From NCBI GenBank assembly GCA_958412345.1, contig CATYSO010000011.1, positions 1 to 64,000 on the forward strand: a DNA stretch of 64,000 nt, given 5' to 3'. The translations under genes and the position numbers were made by a program. The stretch is from an uncultured Collinsella sp. (GTDB taxonomy: Bacteria; Actinomycetota; Coriobacteriia; Coriobacteriales; Coriobacteriaceae). The notes beneath the pieces were generated by a model. That model made no database searches. It had not been told where the DNA came from and was given only the letters and a program-made list of their open reading frames with translations. How positions within the stretch are numbered: the stretch's first letter is position 1; every line of letters begins with the position of its first letter. Shown here piece by piece: positions 31,806 to 40,561 of the stretch.

Positions 31806-34298
31806 ATGACCGAACACCACGCCATCAGCCGTCGAGCATTCACGTTGGGCCTAGGACTCGCAGCATTGTCGCCATTTGTAAGCCTGCCCGAAACCGCGGG
31901 ATTGGGCCTTCCCGTGCGCGCGGCATTTGCAGACGACGCCACCACAGCGTCGGCCAACCTCAACAATTTCGTCATTCGCCTTCGCCCCGCGGGCTATTTT
32001 CGCACCGCGAGCGTCAACGAAGACGGCAACGTCATCGGCAACGTCTGCCACCTGTTTAATGACGGCACGTCCAGCAAGCTCATCCTTGAGAACGTAACGA
32101 CCAAGAATGACGATACAAACTGGTATGCTATCCGCACCTTGCTCAATTTCGAAGAGCATAAAAAGACGGGCTACAGCATTTGGTCGGTCGATGGCGACTC
32201 GGACAAAGATGGAAAGGTTATCCACGTATGGAGTGGCGAGTATGACAACAAGCCCAGCCGCGCTTTTGCGTTCGAGCGTCAATCAAACGGAACCTATATC
32301 ATCCGAGACCGCACGGTCGAGAAAGAAACCGAGAAAAAAGACATTAAGTACCTGGCAATAGAATCGAACGGCAAAGACCAGGACAACAATAAGATCTGCC
32401 ATAAGAGTGAGAGCATTCCGTGGGAGCTCGAACTTATCGGTTACGACATGAAAAAGAACGATGCCACGGTTAGCAGCATCGACTGGATCACGTATAGCAG
32501 CTACGTCGATGGGCCATGTTGGATGAGCCACGTCGACGACGACAAGTACCTCGACGAACTGAGCATCCCGGGTACGCACGATTCGGGCACCTGCAGCGTG
32601 GACAACGACACTGAGCCCCAATCCTCGCAAGTAAAATGCCAGCAGGATTACATTCCCACGCAGTTGCTCGAGGGAATCCGCTATTTTGATATCCGACTCG
32701 GAAAGGGCGACGACCCCGGTATCGACCACGGGGATTACTACCTGCTCAAAAAAGACGCGTACTTTATGCATCTTTCCGATGTCATAGGCTACTTCAATAC
32801 GTTTTTGAACGAAAACCCGACAGAAGCGCTCATCATGCTTGTATCACGAGGCAACGACGAGGCTACCGACGAAAGTGTTACGACGGCTTTCGCCAAGGTT
32901 ATGGCCGATAACCCCGATCTGTTCTACACGTCGAGCCGCGTCCCCACGCTGGGCGAGGTGCGCGGAAAGATCGTCCTGCTGCATCGATTTAGGCTCGACG
33001 GCGACAGCGTAAGCGGCCACACGTGGGGCCTCGACCTTACCGAATGGGATGACAGGATCAAGGCTCACTCCGACAGCGCCACTATGTGTCTCGTCCAAGA
33101 CGCGCGGGGCTTTGAAGCCACGGGGGAAACAGGCGACAAAGAGCCCTATTGCACCAAGGTATACGCCCAGGACAAGTACAAACTCACGGGAACCGACAAG
33201 CTCAGCTGGGTCGATAATGCGCTGAAGGAAACGACCGGGCGCACGCGCAACAAGGTGGACGTCGTGGACGATGACGGGGCCAATGTGCCAGTCCAGGAGC
33301 GTTGCTGGTCTATCAACTACACCAGCTGCACGGGCTTGTCGCACGGAGGCAATCCTTTTACCTCGGCACGAGTGGTCAACGAGCATCTGTACAAGAGCCC
33401 GTACATCAACCCCAGCGACAACAAGGATACGAAGTCAGATTACCTCAAGCACATTGGCATCATCGCATCCGACTTTGTTGATGCGGCGCTGGCCCGGAGC
33501 ATCTACCAGCGCAATTACGATTACGATACACAGCACAAGCAGACAGCTTCGTACTACCTCCCGACCTGCATGCGCATGACGTACGGCGACTCGCTGAGCG
33601 ATGCCTCGCTCCAGGATGGCAAGACCGTTGGCGAGGGCCATTTCCGCCTCGTCGACAGCAGCAACGTACTCAACGTGGCGGCTTCGGGCCATGCGTTTGC
33701 CATCGAATATGTGGATGTCGACGCCTTGGGCAACGAGACCGTTACGGAGCTGCGGGGCTCCGTGCCCATCGATATCGATCCACGCGCGCTGACGCCCCAT
33801 TTTGAGGGACTCGAAGGCCTTAAGGCCGGCGAAGACGTGCGCGCCAAGATTGCGGCATCACTCGAGGGCAAGCTCGAAACCGATGCCTGCACGGCCCATC
33901 TCGAGTTTGTGCACGACGCGGACGGCGCTCCGGGCGCGGCAATGGCCGAGGGCGAAACATTTGCCGCAGGAACGTACTGGGTGCGCGTGAACGGTCTCTT
34001 GGGCGACGCGGCGCAGAACTACACGCTCGCCAGCGATGGAGCCGCAAGCTTTACCGTAGCGGCCTCGGACAGTGCAGGCGGCGCCAGCACCGGCACGGGT
34101 TCCAACGCAGGCGGCGCCGACAAGAATGGCAAGGGCAACAAGAGCGACCAGGGCAAGAACTCGGGCGGAAAACTCGCCGACACGGGAGACGGCTCCGACA
34201 TTGCCGCCGGGCTCGCTGCCGCCGCCGTGGCGACAACGGTCGCAGGTGCAGCAATGCTTGCCAGTGACCGCGACAATACCGAGGACGTTAACGAATAG
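31806..34298 (+). CDS. Tat-exported phosphatidylinositol-specific phospholipase C-like protein
   Basis: An 830-residue protein. The N-terminus has a twin-arginine signal (SRRAFTLGLGLAALSPF). Residues ~47-220 form a ricin-like/beta-trefoil-like region ending in WELELIGYD. The PI-PLC X domain follows (about 240-560) with LSIPGTHDSGT (first catalytic His), RYFDIRLG (Asp and Arg), GIDHGDYYLL (second His) and ENPTEALIMLVSR. A C-terminal beta-rich domain and Gly/Lys/Ser spacer lead to LADTGDGS, a hydrophobic stretch and an acidic tail. LAxTG is the motif used by class E sortases of Actinobacteria; no sortase gene is in the window. GGAGGAG precedes ATG 31806. It may cleave inositol lipids or GPI anchors. 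Confidence 0.87.
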   Translation: MTEHHAISRRAFTLGLGLAALSPFVSLPETAGLGLPVRAAFADDATTASANLNNFVIRLRPAGYFRTASVNEDGNVIGNVCHLFNDGTSSKLILENVTTKNDDTNWYAIRTLLNFEEHKKTGYSIWSVDGDSDKDGKVIHVWSGEYDNKPSRAFAFERQSNGTYIIRDRTVEKETEKKDIKYLAIESNGKDQDNNKICHKSESIPWELELIGYDMKKNDATVSSIDWITYSSYVDGPCWMSHVDDDKYLDELSIPGTHDSGTCSVDNDTEPQSSQVKCQQDYIPTQLLEGIRYFDIRLGKGDDPGIDHGDYYLLKKDAYFMHLSDVIGYFNTFLNENPTEALIMLVSRGNDEATDESVTTAFAKVMADNPDLFYTSSRVPTLGEVRGKIVLLHRFRLDGDSVSGHTWGLDLTEWDDRIKAHSDSATMCLVQDARGFEATGETGDKEPYCTKVYAQDKYKLTGTDKLSWVDNALKETTGRTRNKVDVVDDDGANVPVQERCWSINYTSCTGLSHGGNPFTSARVVNEHLYKSPYINPSDNKDTKSDYLKHIGIIASDFVDAALARSIYQRNYDYDTQHKQTASYYLPTCMRMTYGDSLSDASLQDGKTVGEGHFRLVDSSNVLNVAASGHAFAIEYVDVDALGNETVTELRGSVPIDIDPRALTPHFEGLEGLKAGEDVRAKIAASLEGKLETDACTAHLEFVHDADGAPGAAMAEGETFAAGTYWVRVNGLLGDAAQNYTLASDGAASFTVAASDSAGGASTGTGSNAGGADKNGKGNKSDQGKNSGGKLADTGDGSDIAAGLAAAAVATTVAGAAMLASDRDNTEDVNE

Positions 34299-34330
34299 GC
34301 AAGCCAGTCTTTTGGGCGCATTAACTCAAT

Positions 34331-34366
34331 CGGGGCGCAGAATACCGTTCTGCGCCCCGATTTTTA
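34331..34366 (+). terminator. Rho-independent terminator
   Basis: CGGGGCGCAGAA and TTCTGCGCCCCG form a 12-bp stem followed by ATTTTTACC. It ends the phospholipase-like gene. Confidence 0.9.
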
Positions 34367-34390
34367 CCTTGGCCCAAACGCCGCTATCGG

Positions 34391-34660
34391 CTACATCACC
34401 ATGTTCAGCGCGTTCACAAATTCCTGGGCCTTCGCACGGCTACTCAGGCTAAAGACGCAAGCAGTCAACAGCCTATTGCGCAGAAAAACGTCGCGGCCCT
34501 TGATCCTGTTGACCCCCGTGATGTCCTTAAGATAGACAATCTCGGTGTGCTTGCCGCCGAAAGTGCCCTTCCTGAGCACCTCGATACGGTTGGGGTAGAT
34601 CTTGACGTCTTTAAACCTACCCGAGCCCTTGTCCTGAAACAGCAAGGTGTTGTTGTCCAT
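34391..34660 (-). CDS. Small PH-like domain protein
   Basis: An 89-residue protein. Alternating strands (NTLLFQDKG, DVKIYPNRIEVLRKG, EIVYLKDITGVNRI, NRLLTACVFSLSS) followed by a C-terminal helix (RAKAQEFVNALNMV) give the profile of a bacterial PH-like or 'short C-terminal' domain. No catalytic motif or membrane segment is present. ATG 34660 is preferred because GGGAG is eight bases upstream; in-frame ATGs at 34675 and further lack such a site. It is a single gene, convergent with the phospholipase-like gene. Function unknown. Confidence 0.65.
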   Translation of the reverse strand: MDNNTLLFQDKGSGRFKDVKIYPNRIEVLRKGTFGGKHTEIVYLKDITGVNRIKGRDVFLRNRLLTACVFSLSSRAKAQEFVNALNMVM

Positions 34661-34824
34661 GCGTGTCACTCCCATGGAGTTCGTTAAAACTGTCTCTATT
34701 GCCACATTTTAACCACCGCAAGGCCCCATGCGAAGGAGCCAGTCAACGCAGCAATTCGTGTCCGCGCGAGGCTTTAAACTAAATGCAATAAAGATGCATT
34801 CCACAAGAGGAAAGTGGGGCGACA

Positions 34825-35877
34825 GTGATGGGCGAACTGGTAAACCGTGGAGAATCGGCAATCGTGCCAGAAGTTTTTTACAAGCAGGTTTCCTCGATTC
34901 TCAACGCCGCTCGCGACAAGGCCTATACCGCCGTTAACTTTGCGATGGTTGAAGCATATTGGGAGATCGGCAAGAGTATTGTTGATGAGCAGGGCGGAGA
35001 GGAGCGCGCAACATATGGGGAGGCATTGATTGCAGGCCTCTCCAGAAGGCTTACCGCGGATTTCGGAAGAGGCTTTGGCATCGCAAACCTTCGCAATATG
35101 CGTCAGTTCTTTCTTGCGTTTCCAATTCGCGACGCACTGCGTAGCGAATTGAGCTGGACTCATTACCGCAGGTTGATGCGCATTCCCGACCCTGATGCTC
35201 GCGCCTGGTACATGAACGAATGCGCCGATTCTCGTTGGAGCACGCGTCAGCTCGAGCGCCAGATCAACACCATGTTCCGCGAGCGCCTACTTGCCAGCAA
35301 GGACAAAGAGGCCGTCACCCAGGAAATCCAAAAGAGCGCCCCGGCTCGTCGCCCCGAGGATATCATCCGCGACCCATATGTACTGGATTTTTTAGGTTTC
35401 TCGGACGATGCTACGTTTCGTGAGAGCGATCTAGAGCAGGCGCTCATCACGCATCTTCAGAAGTTCCTGCTGGAGCTTGGCCGTGGCTTCGCTTTCGAGG
35501 CGCGCCAAAAGCGCATCACCTTTGATGGGCGCCATTTCTATATTGACCTTGTTTTTTACAACTATCTGATGCGCTGCTTCGTGCTCATCGACCTTAAGAC
35601 CGATGACCTTACGCATCAGGACCTGGGCCAGATGCAAATGTATGTGAACTACTACACGCGCGAACTCATGAACGAAGGCGACAATCCGCCCATAGGCATC
35701 GTGCTCTGCGCGGACAAAAGCGATTCGATCGTCGAGTACACGCTGCCCGAAGACAACGACCAAGTGTTTGCCGCCAAATACCTGCCATATCTTCCAAGCA
35801 AGGAAGAGCTGGCGCGCGAGCTGAGTGCCGAGTACCGCGCCATCAACGAAGCGACCAATGGCGAAACGCAAGGGTAG
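34825..35877 (+). CDS. DUF1016-family (YhcG-like) PD-(D/E)XK nuclease
   Basis: A 350-residue protein of the DUF1016/YhcG family. An N-terminal helical DUF1016_N domain (about 10-150: AMVEAYWEIGKSIV, YGEALIAGLSRRLTADFGRGF, NLRNMRQFFLAFP) is followed by the nuclease domain (about 170-340) with HFYIDLVFYN and CFVLIDLKTDDLTHQDLGQM, which supply the Asp and Asp-x-Lys catalytic set. These proteins often sit in restriction-modification or mobile islands. Here the gene stands alone, with no methylase or S subunit. Codon use is less GC-rich than its neighbours, suggesting acquisition. GTG 34825 and ATG 34828 are both possible starts. Confidence 0.88.
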   Translation: MMGELVNRGESAIVPEVFYKQVSSILNAARDKAYTAVNFAMVEAYWEIGKSIVDEQGGEERATYGEALIAGLSRRLTADFGRGFGIANLRNMRQFFLAFPIRDALRSELSWTHYRRLMRIPDPDARAWYMNECADSRWSTRQLERQINTMFRERLLASKDKEAVTQEIQKSAPARRPEDIIRDPYVLDFLGFSDDATFRESDLEQALITHLQKFLLELGRGFAFEARQKRITFDGRHFYIDLVFYNYLMRCFVLIDLKTDDLTHQDLGQMQMYVNYYTRELMNEGDNPPIGIVLCADKSDSIVEYTLPEDNDQVFAAKYLPYLPSKEELARELSAEYRAINEATNGETQG

Positions 35878-36272
35878 CAGCACGTTGCGACCGAAACCAC
35901 CGCAGCCGTCGCAGGCGCACTCGCGGTTGCGATGCACGCTACAAAACAATACCGGTCATGGACGCCGGCAACGACATTCTAGCCGTGGCTGGCGAGCGTG
36001 ACCTGACAGGCAAAGACGCGGCCTTCGTCTGATGTGGGCCCATTGGCTGCCACAGAAAAGGACCGGTTGCAGCCGGCCCTCAAGACACTTGCACCTGCGT
36101 TGCCCGCGCTTCCGAAGTGTGACTAACTGAGGAGCGGGTTCCGTGGCACAACCTGATCTTGCCCAGCGAGGCGGCCCTTTTGCAGCCGGTCCACCGTTTA
36201 TTTACATCTACCCCCTGCCAAACTACCGGATGGCAGCCCCCATGCCTGCGAGCCGTCCCGTGCTGCGCTTCC
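35878..36272. other. Intergenic region, possible decayed coding remnant
   Basis: About 395 bases with no intact gene. Two short stretches (35881-35975 and 35957-36031) read as coding-like peptides, for example MDAGNDILAVAGERDLTGKD, ending at TGA, which could be remnants of a lost gene. No family is recognised. The rest shows nothing identifiable. Confidence 0.3.
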
Positions 36273-37610
36273 CTACTTCCCAAAGATCGCAGCGAGCAAG
36301 CCCTTGCGTTTGGGCTTTTCTTCTCGGTAGGAACCCTCGGCAGCTGCTGCTACCTGACGCGGTTGCTCGCCGCCTCCACGGCGCACGATCTGGTATAGGA
36401 ACGGCGATTTAACGTATTTGACCTCGATGGGCGTGGCATGCACGGTACTTTCGCCGGACAGATGCAGGCTCGGGTTGAGCAGCGCCACAATATGCGTTTC
36501 GCGCTTGTCGCTAAACACCACCGCGGCCGCGCGGCCCGTCTGGCCGTTCACGGCGATGCGCACTTGCTCGCCATCTCGGCTATCCGACGCCGGACGATCG
36601 ACAAAGTAGACCGGCACCATAACCAGACCGTCCTTGTGCTTGCGGGCCTTGCGCGCCCAGGTGCGGATGCTCTTTTTATTGAGCCCCAGCACCGCCTCGG
36701 CATCGTTGCCGGCAACGTCGAGCGCCAGCTTATCAATGACCACCTGGTCCTTGGTGGACGCATCGACGGAGACAACGCGGAAGTCACCCTCCTGCATGGC
36801 CGGATCAAACGGCCCAACCTTGGCAAAGTCCCACGGCTCCAGAATGCCCATAAGGCGAACATCCAGATAGTTTGCCCTCGGATACGCCCAGTCGAGCACC
36901 TCGTAGTACACCAGGGTCTCCTTGCTCAGGCCCTTGCCCGGGAAGCTCGCCATCATGCGCAAATCCGCGAGCGCCATGGGGAAGTAGAAGAGCATCATGT
37001 CGTTTTGGATCGCGTCTTCCACGTCGTGCCCGGCAAAGGCGTCGGGGTACTGGCGCACCAGCTGCAGCGCGTTGGCACGCGCCTGCTGCGGCGAGATTTC
37101 GCATGGAATACCCTGCTCCGGCACATACTCCGCACCCACACCCAAGGTCAGGCGTTTGCTAAACGTACCGGGCTTGAGCAGGTCGGCAATGCCGATCTTG
37201 TTGCCGCAGGACGGGCACTCAAACACACGCTGCGTTGACTCGCCCTCAAAGGACGCTCCGCAGAAGGGGCAAGGAATGCTCACATGCGTGGCCTCTTGGA
37301 ACTCCTGCGCCGTGCCGCGATCCTCCCACAGCAGATGTTCCAGGACCGACTGATTGTGCCAGTGCGAATTGAAGAAATACCAGTCCGGGTCCTCCGGGTG
37401 CTCGAGTTGCGACACATGCGTGAGCTTGAGCAGTCCATCCACCACCGTCAACGGCGTATGGCGAATGCCCAAAGCGCTCTTGGGCTCTCCGGCGTCCGCC
37501 TGCCACGGAATGACCGCGCCGCAATAGGCGCACTCAAAGCTGCGCTTAGCCTGGTGCGAGTACATAGGGCCGCCGCAGTTTTGACATTTAATGGCAAACA
37601 TCTCGTCCAT
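36273..37610 (-). CDS. Double zinc-ribbon protein of unknown function
   Basis: A 445-residue cytosolic protein. It has two zinc ribbons: CQNCG...CAYCG (about 8-28) and CPFCG...CPSCG (about 110-135). A large alpha/beta region follows without known catalytic motifs (FYFPMALADLRMMASFPGKGLSKETLVYYEVLDWAYPR). Its C-terminus is basic (KPKRKGLLAAIFGK). Paired ribbons flanking a spacer resemble TFIIB-type or helicase-associated zinc proteins, but no specific family is assigned. AAGGAGG lies eight bases before ATG 37610. It is divergent from the cation-efflux gene, with a ~220-base gap. Confidence 0.7.
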   Translation of the reverse strand: MDEMFAIKCQNCGGPMYSHQAKRSFECAYCGAVIPWQADAGEPKSALGIRHTPLTVVDGLLKLTHVSQLEHPEDPDWYFFNSHWHNQSVLEHLLWEDRGTAQEFQEATHVSIPCPFCGASFEGESTQRVFECPSCGNKIGIADLLKPGTFSKRLTLGVGAEYVPEQGIPCEISPQQARANALQLVRQYPDAFAGHDVEDAIQNDMMLFYFPMALADLRMMASFPGKGLSKETLVYYEVLDWAYPRANYLDVRLMGILEPWDFAKVGPFDPAMQEGDFRVVSVDASTKDQVVIDKLALDVAGNDAEAVLGLNKKSIRTWARKARKHKDGLVMVPVYFVDRPASDSRDGEQVRIAVNGQTGRAAAVVFSDKRETHIVALLNPSLHLSGESTVHATPIEVKYVKSPFLYQIVRRGGGEQPRQVAAAAEGSYREEKPKRKGLLAAIFGK

Positions 37611-37828
37611 GGAAACGTCCTCCTTTGCACAGGGGCTGTCGACATTAAGTATGTCGAGCAAACAGGCACACGCCCATACCCATGTGGCCCAAAATGGACC
37701 ACCCAGGCAGACGAGAAGGCTCGCTCGTTAGCACCGGCAGACCATTGCTGCATTTTCTGAGCATCGGTGCACAGCGCCTCCGCGCGAGCTACACTATCCC
37801 CTTAAACATGATTGTGAGGACGACCGCT

Positions 37829-39010
37829 ATGCTATTTGTAAATCGGCTGGTACATACGCTTGTTCCCGGCAGCGAGGGCGAGCCGGTCGATACCTCCTGC
37901 CGCACCAACGCGGGCTTCGCCGCAAGCCTCATCTGCATTGGCCTCAACATTACCCTGTGCCTAGCCAAGGGCATCGCGGGCCTGCTCGCCGGCTCTGTCT
38001 CGCTCATCGCCGATGCCTTCAACAACCTCTCCGATGCCTCGAGCAACATCGTGAGCCTGCTCGGGTTCCGCCTTGCCAGCCGCCCGGCAGACGAAGGCCA
38101 CCCCTATGGCCACGGCCGCTATGAGTACCTAGCCGGCCTGTTCGTCGCCGTCCTGGTCTGCGCCGTCGGCATCAACCTGATCCTCGAGTCGGTCACCAAG
38201 ATCATCAAGCCCTCCCCCACCGCCTACACGCTGGTCTCCCTAGCCGCTCTCGTCTTGTCCATGCTCGTCAAATTCTGGATGGCCGCATTCAACCGCGCGC
38301 TGGGCAACCGTATCGATTCCGAAACACTCATTGCCACGGCGCAGGACTCCAAAAACGACGTCATCACCTCGGGCTCGGTCTTAGCGGCGGCGCTTATTTC
38401 GCAAACGACCGGCTTTGACCTCGATGGCTGGGCTGGCCTGGGTGTGGGCATCTTCATCTGCATCAGCGGCATGGGCCTAGTGCGCGACGCCATCAGCCCG
38501 TTGCTGGGGCAAGCGCCCGACCCCAAGCTCGTCCAGGCAATCCGCGACAAGATCATGTCGTATCCGCAGGTCCTAGGCACGCACGACCTGATGGTGCACG
38601 ACTACGGCCCCGGTCGTCAGTTTGCCAGCGCCCACGTGGAGATGCCCGGCGAGGGCGATGCGTTTGAGCACCACGAGATCCTGGACACCATCGAGCACGA
38701 TATCAAACGGCAGATGGGCATCGGTATCACGCTGCACTGCGACCCCATCGCCACCACCGGCGACGACCTGCGCGGCTGGGTCAAGCGCGGCGTCATGCAG
38801 ATCGACCCCGCGCTCTCCATCCACGACCTGCACGAGCACGACGGCTTTGTGTCATTTGACCTGGTGCGTCCCGACGGCTTTGACATATCCGACGAGGAGC
38901 TGCTGGAGCTCGTCACGCGCATCGTGCACGAGCGCAGGCCCGATGCCTCGTGCGTCGTTACGTTTGACTCGGGCTTTAGCTCGCCCGACCGTCCAGCCGA
39001 GCAGCTGTAA
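37829..39010 (+). CDS. CDF-family cation efflux transporter
   Basis: A 393-residue cation diffusion facilitator. Membrane helices occur in the first ~215 residues. The transport-site motifs DAFNNLSDASSN (helix 2) and AQDSKNDVITS (helix 5) are present, with HPYGHGRYEY between helices 2 and 3. A cytosolic domain (HDLMVHDYGPGRQFASAHVEM) then extends further than usual (about 315-393), adding roughly 80 residues with their own His/Asp content. The family exports Zn2+, Mn2+, Fe2+ or Co2+ in exchange for protons; the DxxxD-type sites do not settle the metal. ATG 37829 follows GAGG by nine bases; ATG 37808 is possible. A bidirectional terminator follows. Confidence 0.92.
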   Translation: MLFVNRLVHTLVPGSEGEPVDTSCRTNAGFAASLICIGLNITLCLAKGIAGLLAGSVSLIADAFNNLSDASSNIVSLLGFRLASRPADEGHPYGHGRYEYLAGLFVAVLVCAVGINLILESVTKIIKPSPTAYTLVSLAALVLSMLVKFWMAAFNRALGNRIDSETLIATAQDSKNDVITSGSVLAAALISQTTGFDLDGWAGLGVGIFICISGMGLVRDAISPLLGQAPDPKLVQAIRDKIMSYPQVLGTHDLMVHDYGPGRQFASAHVEMPGEGDAFEHHEILDTIEHDIKRQMGIGITLHCDPIATTGDDLRGWVKRGVMQIDPALSIHDLHEHDGFVSFDLVRPDGFDISDEELLELVTRIVHERRPDASCVVTFDSGFSSPDRPAEQL

Positions 39011-39019
39011 CCGACAGCA

Positions 39020-39087
39020 AAACGGGACGTAGGACCGCCGACCAACGCGCCTATGCGCCCGGTCACGCGATCCTGCGTCCCGTTTTT
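39020..39087. terminator. Bidirectional terminator
   Basis: ACGGGACG(T)AGGA near 39021-39034 pairs with TCCTGCGTCCCGT near 39071-39083, with A-run and T-run on either side (TTTTTG on plus). It lies between the convergent efflux and anchored-protein genes. Confidence 0.75.
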
Positions 39088-39120
39088 GTTTGCACTGCTA
39101 AGGCTCTAGCCGCTCGGCCG

Positions 39121-40122
39121 CTAGTTTCCCTGCGCGCCCGAAATGCCGTTTTGCAGGGCATCCCAGGCGTTCGTTGCCATATCGCCCAGGTTCTGTGCGG
39201 TATCGCCGAGATTCTGAGCCGTGTCACCCAGCTCTTGGGCCTTATCCCCAAGCTCCTGCGCCTTGTTGCTCAGGTCCTCCAGCGTGTTGGAGCTCGAGCT
39301 GTCGGTACCGCTTTGGCCGCCGGACGAGTTGCCCGAGCTGTTCTTGTGCGTGAGTTGAATTTCGAGGTTGCCGTTGTCGTTATAGTAGGCAGAAGTAACG
39401 ACCCAGTTGGCATCGACGACGGGCGTTGAGCCATCATCAGTCAGGACCACGGCATTCGAAAGATCGGCGCCGCGCGACTTGAGAAGCTTCTTGGCGTTGG
39501 ACCAGTACTGCCCCGGGATATCGCTCAGATCGACGGTGCTAGACGAGGCGGACTCGGTTTGCTCGGCAGTGGTATCGGCCGTTGAACTCCCTCGCTTGTT
39601 GAGTATGCCCGACACGATGGCAAACACAACCGACAGCGCAAAGAAGATCGCCAGCACGATGAGGATCTTCTTGATCACGCTCGACGAACGCGATGGCTTC
39701 TTCTCCTCGTCCTCGCCATATTGCGGAATCGACTTGGGGTACTCGCGATACGGCTCGCGCGACTCGTAGCGAGGCTGCGCCGTGCGAGGCATATACGTCG
39801 TCTGCTGAGGCTGCGGAATGGGATTTTGCGGCAGGTCATCATAGGGATTCGGCGTCGAGGCGGCATAAGAATCCTGCGGCGCGTAATCAAACGGGTCCGG
39901 AGCTGCGTTCGGAGCTGCGTTGCCATAGGGGCCTTGCGAAGATGCAGCGTAAGAATCCTGCGCCGTGTCGCCATAGCCCATAACCCGGGTGGGCTCGGCA
40001 GAAGGCTGCGTCGCGGCGGGGTCGGTATAACCGGGGTTGGGAACAACGCGGGTCGCATCGGCGCTATCGCCAGCCTGCGCGGAACCGTAGCCGCCCATCA
40101 CGGTTGTCTTGTCCTGATCCAT
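39121..40122 (-). CDS. Single-pass membrane protein with Gln/Pro/Tyr-rich N-terminus and heptad C-terminus
   Basis: A 333-residue protein of unknown function. The cytoplasmic half (about 1-145) is low-complexity, rich in Pro, Tyr, Gln and Ala. One membrane helix lies at about 150-172 (IKKILIVLAIFFALSVVFAIVSG). The outer part holds a ~65-residue PASTA-like segment (DIPGQYWSNAKKLLKSRG...). The C-terminus is a seven-residue repeat: AQELGDK, AQELGDT, AQNLGDT, AQNLGDM. A single helix with this repeat could oligomerise or interact with wall polymers. GGAAAGGA precedes ATG 40122. Threonines near the N-terminus (DKTTVMGG, DATRVV, EPTRVMGYG) resemble sites for Ser/Thr kinases. Confidence 0.75.
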   Translation of the reverse strand: MDQDKTTVMGGYGSAQAGDSADATRVVPNPGYTDPAATQPSAEPTRVMGYGDTAQDSYAASSQGPYGNAAPNAAPDPFDYAPQDSYAASTPNPYDDLPQNPIPQPQQTTYMPRTAQPRYESREPYREYPKSIPQYGEDEEKKPSRSSSVIKKILIVLAIFFALSVVFAIVSGILNKRGSSTADTTAEQTESASSSTVDLSDIPGQYWSNAKKLLKSRGADLSNAVVLTDDGSTPVVDANWVVTSAYYNDNGNLEIQLTHKNSSGNSSGGQSGTDSSSSNTLEDLSNKAQELGDKAQELGDTAQNLGDTAQNLGDMATNAWDALQNGISGAQGN

Positions 40123-40259
40123 GCAACGATTCCTTTCCGTCGCCTGTAAGCATCAAGTTATCCATGCATTCTACCCGCGCAAAAGCCTATGATGGGCAAA
40201 GCCCGTCGGTATCTACAAGACATGCGCGGCAGGTGGCAACAAGCGAATCGAGAAACGTC

Positions 40260-40496
40260 ATGGCAAAAAGCAAGCTCATCAAAGACACGACGCGCGCCGA
40301 ACGCGAGGAAATCATCAAGCTGGCACTCGCGGGCTGCGGCAACGGCAGCTGCGATAACTGCGGAAGCTGCAGCTTGGGAGCAGGCGACCCCTACGGTACC
40401 TACCAGCCCTACATTGACGGCGAGATGGAAATCGCCGATATCAACATGATGGTCGCCGAGCGCAACGCCAAGCTCTTCGGCCTTCAACGCGGTTAG
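40260..40496 (+). CDS. Small cysteine-rich protein (78 aa)
   Basis: A 78-residue protein with a tight cysteine cluster (GCGNGSCDNCGSCSLGAG, about 25-42), giving CxxxxCxxCxxC spacing that could bind a metal or Fe-S cluster. The N-terminus is basic and helical (MAKSKLIKDTTRAEREEIIKL), and the C-terminal half is helical and acidic. No signal peptide or membrane helix. The ribosome site is weak (GAGAAACGTC). It is divergent from the anchored-protein gene and convergent with fhs. Function unknown. Confidence 0.65.
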   Translation: MAKSKLIKDTTRAEREEIIKLALAGCGNGSCDNCGSCSLGAGDPYGTYQPYIDGEMEIADINMMVAERNAKLFGLQRG

Positions 40497-40537
40497 AAAA
40501 CAAAGGCCCCGCCGGGCCTTGGGGGCACGGCGGGGCG
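40497..40537 (-). terminator. Terminator of fhs
   Basis: On the minus strand GCCCCGCCG...CGGCGGGGC forms a stem and is followed by CTTTGTTTTC. It begins about 25 bases after the fhs stop codon. Confidence 0.75.
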
Positions 40538-40561
40538 GGCAGGCAGCTAGGGGCAACAGGC

